Below, one piece after another: positions 59,331-64,000 of a stretch of 64,000 bases of DNA (the first letter of the stretch is position 1; every line of letters begins with the position of its first letter). Where the stretch lies: the NCBI RefSeq assembly GCF_003945595.2, contig NW_024104377.1, positions 1,030,781 to 1,094,780 of the forward strand, written 5' to 3'. The notes beneath the pieces are model-generated. The model searched no databases. It worked only from the letters and a program-made list of their open reading frames with translations, and was not told the origin of the DNA. The translations under genes and the position numbers were made by a program. This stretch comes from Pipra filicauda. Taxonomy: Eukaryota > Chordata > Aves > Passeriformes > Pipridae.

Positions 59331-59690
59331 GTCACTCTTGGACCACTCAATAGTCTCCTCTTGGACACTAAGCTCTTGATCATAACTCTTTGACTGCAAC
59401 CATCCAGCCAGTTCCTTATCCACTGAGTGGTTCATCTGTCAAATCCATGTCTCTCCAGTTTCAAGACAAGAATATTGTGTGGGACAGTATTAAATATTTT
59501 GCAGAAGTGCAGGTAGACAATATCAGTTGCTTTCCCCTTATCCACCAAGTCTGTAACCCCATCACAGAAGGTCAAAAAATTTGTAGAGCACAATTTGCCC
59601 TTAGTGAAGCCATGTTGTCTGTCACCAGTTACTTCCCTATTTTCCTTATCTTTCATCTCTAGTCTTGCTCTCACTTTATTAGCTCTCTGA
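59331..59690 (-). pseudogene. decayed CR1 ORF2 reverse-transcriptase fragment
   Basis: The minus-strand frame at 59432-59674 carries CR1-type reverse-transcriptase motifs: 'GFTKGKLCSTNFLTFCDGV' followed by 'LVDKGKATDIVYLHFCKIF' and 'NTVPHNILVLKLERHGFD'. In active non-LTR elements motif A reads Y-L-D with a catalytic aspartate. Here that position is histidine, and the following F-D is F-N, so the copy is dead. It is an internal ORF2 piece with neither the endonuclease nor the YxDD motif. It adjoins a CR1 3' tail with the intervening region missing, by internal deletion or by two abutting insertions. Confidence 0.82.
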
Positions 59691-61531
59691 AAGATACTAT
59701 TTTATTCTATATTTACAAAGCATTTGGCACAGGAGAACTGATCATTAAAACAATATGAATATTAAATAATTTCTTTTCTTTAAAGCCAACTACTACTTTG
59801 GGGTACACTCTTTATGTGTAGAGAGGGATGGGACGCAGAGGGATGAACTTTGCAATATATAGTTCATACTATGTTCACAGAAATGTTAAAAAATAAGCAG
59901 GCACAGCATCACAAGCAATTTAGAATGTGTTTCTCAGGATTCATGCTACGTTTAAGTGGCACTTGTTATCTTATCTTATGCTGCGTAATTCCAGTAGAAG
60001 GAGAATGTATGTCTTTCTACTGTCTGCTGACAGCAGGAGATAATTCATCATCCAGTAAAGCTCTTTCCATCCTAGTTCTTGGCCTAAATCCAGATTGTCC
60101 TGGGTCCAGAATACACTGGCTTTAGCTAGATCGGCTTGTAATTGGCCTTTGGCTAACTCCTCTATGAGCCCAGTCTGATATTGGTATGTAACTATTCAGA
60201 GCTGGTTTATTTGATGCTGGTTAGGTGAGTTTGTTTTCATATAGAAGAAGAAGAACCATTCTTTTTCTAAGCACATTTCAGGCTAGGTTGATTGTTTTAA
60301 CAATAAAGCAAATTATCAGACCTTATATAAAAATTGGTGATATACATATAGGTGGCCCCCTTACCAGCTCTTTTGACCTTAAACTGTATTAATTTCTTCC
60401 CTGAATGAAATTCTGTCTACTTCAAATAGGCACCACTTGCTTCTGTTAAAGCAAGTGAGAATATGGTGGTCTTGAGTTTAAAGTTGTCCATGGGATTTAG
60501 AACAGCTCATCTATGAAGAGCAGTTTAAAGACGGACTGTTCTTTGTTCCTATAGTCTGCCACTTTCCATCAAAGAATCCTGGAGGATAACCAGGCTGTAA
60601 GAAGAAAACAAAGTATTAAATTATCAGGATGGAGTAACACCATGGTCATCTATTACAGACGTATTTATAACAGTGTTTAGCGATCTCTAGAATTTACTCC
60701 TTACTTTATTTTAGGGCTGCAAATTCATCCATTTAAATATAAATGAAAATTGATACAAAAAAAAAAGTCTATATTTGAATAGGCTTATTTAGCTGCTTCG
60801 GCAGAACAAGACTATAATCTCAAGTGCATTCTCCAAAACAGTAGTTAAAGATGAAGAAATAGGACCCTCAGTTTCCCTCAGGAGTCTGTTCCAGAGACTA
60901 ACAGAAACCCAGTATAGATGAAGTAATAGGTCAGATTGGTTAACTTTAAGAAAACTGTAAGGCATTTTATCTCCCCCTTTCTTTCTTCCCTTCCTTTCCC
61001 AGGCCAAATTTTTACTGCATTTATGGTAGGAAATGAAATATGATACAATTAAAACAATGGCATTTTTTAGCATAAGAATTCCTTCTTCAAAACTCTACTT
61101 ATAATTCTCTTGAAAGACGAAAGCATATATTACCACTTTTTATTCTTGTTAACCCTGGGAAACAATGTATCAGTGACAGATAGAAATTGTTTATATGTGG
61201 TTTAAAGAGCAGCATTATTAAGTACTGCGTCAATGGCACGCTCCCGACACTTTCTTTCCTTCAGTGATGCAGAAGGAACCACACCTCTGTTTCAACCCCA
61301 GCTTCAGTTATCAAGTGTGGCAGTTTAAAAAAAAACCTTTTTGAATACATAAATGAAGACAGCACTATAAGAAATCAACACAGTACCCTGTAATGCTACT
61401 GATAGTAATGTCTTTTGATATTTTACCTGTGTTTAAAATATTCTATTCCCTTTGTTAATCTCTGGTCATCCTGGTGACTTTTGCATCCTTATGATTACAG
61501 CAGTGTGTTTAATTGTCAGATATTACACAAT
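59691..61531. other. unique AT-rich sequence
   Basis: Nothing recognised. A donor-like TTAG|GTGAGT occurs near 60225 without a convincing frame. Confidence 0.5.
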
Positions 61532-61538
61532 GTGATTT
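61532..61538. repeat. 7-bp target-site duplication, left
   Basis: GTGATTT at 61532-61538 matches 62063-62069 exactly, flanking LTR copy 2. Confidence 0.88.
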
Positions 61539-62062
61539 ATGGGTTTCCCTTTCCCCATCCTCGACGTGGGGGAGCCCAGCTCTAGTTCCTTCTCCGCCTG
61601 AAGAACCATTTCCGACGTCTTGTGGGACGGGGAAGGGGAACTCCAGAAACAGGGTTTTTCAGGCCCCGAGCCTGGAGGGGAGAGGTGCCCTCCCCTCCCC
61701 CCAGCACCCACGTGGCTCCATGGCAGGCACAGAGACAGCACACCGGGCGTGGAGAGGAGGCAAGAGAGAGTTTATTGTTGGGAAGGGGTTTATAAGGCTT
61801 TTAGGAGGGTCAAAGGGGAACCAATCACAAGTTCAGGGTCACACAGAAAAAACCATCAGGTAAAGGGTCAACAGCCAATAGGAAGGGGTTAAACAAAGGA
61901 CCAATGGGACGCCTCAGGACACCTTTCCCAGGACAGTCCTGCATGGGAGATAACAGTTGCTGTGGGGGGTGTTGGGAAGAAGAAACACGTGTTTGCAAAG
62001 GGACCACAAAGAGCCATTTTAAGACATGTTTAAACAAGTTTCTCATCAGGTATAGTGCTACA
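61539..62062 (-). mobile_element. solo LTR of an avian endogenous retrovirus, copy 2
   Basis: Reverse-complement partner of the LTR at 1388-1906, with high similarity along the full length. In minus orientation it starts TGTAGCACTA, carries the ATTGG boxes, TATAAA (plus TTTATA at 61789-61794) and AATAAA (plus TTTATT at 61771-61776), and ends near GGGAAACCCA. It is flanked by GTGATTT on both sides. No internal viral genes are present, so it is a solo LTR. CpG-containing motifs such as GACGTC persist in both copies, which suggests a fairly young family. The antisense frames of 90-116 codons inside it are shared with copy 1 but shifted between copies, and are not taken as genes. Confidence 0.9.
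61771..61794 (-). promoter_or_regulatory. LTR core promoter and polyadenylation signal, copy 2
   Basis: TATAAA and AATAAA on the minus strand with the same spacing as in copy 1 at 1655-1678. Confidence 0.7.
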
Positions 62063-62069
62063 GTGATTT

Positions 62070-64000
62070 CTTTGTGAACAAGTTCAAAATGGCACTTTTG
62101 CTTGCCTTCAGCTTCTCTCCACAACAGTCAATTACACCAGCTTCACAGGTTCTCTGTGTCACTGAAGCAGCACAGAGAAGCTCTATAGCAGAGAGTCTAC
62201 CTCAAGCTGTAATTAATCACCAAGGTGCTGACTAAGCTGTACTGTGGCACTTTTTGTAAGTCAAGGAATCTGTTTTCTTGACATCAGCCAAACTCTTTTC
62301 CCCTACACCTTAGTGATGGACACTGTGCAGTGTTCTGGTCAAGCTTTTGCCAAAGGTTTCTACATTCAGAGATGCTTCATTGTATGCTTAGGGATTTATT
62401 CAAGGTAGCTTGCTGTCCTTTACTGAATGCCATTTTAATGTTAAAATAAAATTTAATGAGTACTAAAAAAGGAGCAAACTGAGCATTTTATTTTTATTTA
62501 TAAGCTTCTAGGAGTGAAATGTTACCAAGTCAGATCAAAGCTTATGGTGTTGGAGTTCTGTTCTGCAGGAATGATTTACACAAGAATGATGTCAGATATA
62601 TTTTATTGTGGCCTCCAAACAATTTTACAAAATAAGCTGAGCTGCACAGCACTTTACAGGCACTTGCAGATTTCCAAGGCGGTGCTAGCTCAGCTGAAAA
62701 CAGATTAGTTTGCTGATTATTAGAAAACAAAAATTTCTCAATAGATGGTAGCTAGAACACTGAAATGGAAGAAGTTCATTTCCTCTTACAAAAAGATTTC
62801 TTGTTACAGAAGTTATAAAACTTGCCCCTTCCTGCACATATTAGAAGTCGGGGGGGGGGGGGGGTTGTGAGTTCAGGGGGCTGCTTCAGCTTTTTGGAAG
62901 TAAGCAATAGCAATACACTGAATGAACTAACATATGGCTGCTAGGAAGCGGAAAGGGCACTATCAGGATATAATTCACGGGGAGCAGGGCAGTGTCATTC
63001 AACGGCTGCTGGCTTTCTGAGGAGGAGAAAACTCCCTCTGAGGAGAGTTTATTCAGCTGTGTTGAATAAACTATTCTCCTTGCTTTTGAGGGATAAACAC
63101 CACTACCCTAAATAGCTGGCAGAAACTGCCACAGAGAAGGCAGAATAGAGTCGATTGTTTTCGATACACACTTTTTTCCATACCCATTAATAGTGAACTT
63201 TTGAAAGCAGTGCGCATGATTGTCCGTAACTGCAGTATATATATATAACAAGAAAAGACTTCTCTGGAATATGGCTATGAAATTCTCAGAATGAGAATTA
63301 TGAACTATCAATTCATAATCTGAAATTCTCAGGTTATGAAATGCAAAATTCTGGGGATTTCAAGAGATGCCCTCTCTTGTCAAATTGCTCATATTAACCC
63401 AAAACTTTTAGTATGACCTTCCTTACAAGAACTCTATATTTTGAACAACTGTAGATTTGTATTGGTACCTGAAAAAATTTTCTACTTGAGATTAAATATT
63501 TTGGAATATGTTCTCATATATTTTAAAGAGTATAATTAAGTAGTTTCTTCCTGTGTTGTTTTTAATTTGTCTTTAACTACAGACCTTCCACAAAAGATGA
63601 TGCTTAATTATAATAACACTTAACTGTTATACATGTCGCTTTGTACAGACTACAGATGGAAAACAGAAAAAATATTTCATATAATCTGATCTTTTGTTAT
63701 CTTACTCTGCTACTACCTTCACCATACAACTCTTGTTGACTTCCAGAGGAGGAGAAACAAGCCTGAAATATTTCTTTCTGCTACCTTCATTGACATTATC
63801 AGCTCTTTATTGTGCCTTAAAATAATTCCTTTTCCCTACTTGACTGACACCTTTATTGATGTAAGTCTTAATTATCGGTCTTTCTGGAGTTTAACTCAGA
63901 AGTTTTTGTTAAAAACTCTCCTCAAAAACACCCTAACTGTGAGATACCAGCATATCTTCCAGGCACAAAGTGGAAAATGATTGAGCATTTTAAAAATGTG
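62070..64000. other. unique sequence with a G15 run
   Basis: No supported gene. It contains a G15 homopolymer at 62850-62864 and a short AT dinucleotide run at 63235-63247. Confidence 0.5.
62850..62864. repeat. G15 homopolymer
   Basis: Fifteen consecutive G. It can form quadruplex structures and is prone to length errors in sequencing. Confidence 0.92.

Noticed and set aside
61513..61892. Open frames of 90 and 116 codons on the plus strand
   Set aside because: They are antisense to LTR copy 2 and are broken relative to the matching frame in copy 1.
1388..62062. A single 60-kb provirus bounded by the two related LTRs
   Set aside because: The LTRs are inverted relative to each other, each has its own different target duplication, and no gag, pol or env lies between them.

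Overview
The window looks like bird nuclear DNA, probably from a gene-poor, AT-rich chromosomal region. The main evidence is at least eleven pieces of CR1, the dominant avian LINE. They are 5'-truncated and carry the usual 3' tails related to 'TCATAGAATGGTTTGGGTTGG' (minus-oriented copies) or 'CATTCTATGATTCTATGA' (plus-oriented copies). There are also four long terminal repeats (LTRs) of avian-type endogenous retroviruses. I see no bacterial operons, CRISPR arrays, tRNA genes or rRNA genes. No complete protein-coding gene is recognisable. The long open reading frames either fall inside repeats or look like chance frames.

Layout. Positions 1-2.9 kb hold a nested insertion: an LTR (1388-1906, plus strand) sits inside the extreme 3' end of a CR1 copy, followed by a second CR1 copy. 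Positions 3-13 kb are mostly unique sequence, with a perfect 51-bp tandem duplication, a CR1 copy at 8.1-8.4 kb and two exon-like segments at 9.9 and 10.9 kb. An LTR lies at 13.25-13.88 kb (minus strand). Positions 14-26 kb are unique AT-rich sequence with a pair of related 95-100-bp segments of unknown type. A 1,076-bp solo LTR with a 5-bp target duplication occupies 26126-27201, followed by CR1 copies at 27.3, 30.7 and 31.2 kb and two further exon-like segments at 28.1 and 33.3 kb. Positions 34-59 kb are unique sequence with short CR1 copies and another exon-like segment at 49.5-49.7 kb. A CR1 tail joined to a decayed CR1 reverse-transcriptase segment lies at 59.2-59.7 kb. A second LTR of the same family as the first, in inverted orientation, lies at 61539-62062.

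The most interesting result is a possible unannotated plus-strand gene. Four segments (9911-9972, 10856-11032, 28133-28264 and 33300-33342) have splice signals, mostly good, and can be joined in one continuous reading frame. The frame ends in a stop codon, and an AATAAA lies 542 bp after that stop. I do not recognise the predicted protein. The model rests only on reading frame and splice signals and could still be coincidence; transcript data or conservation would settle it.
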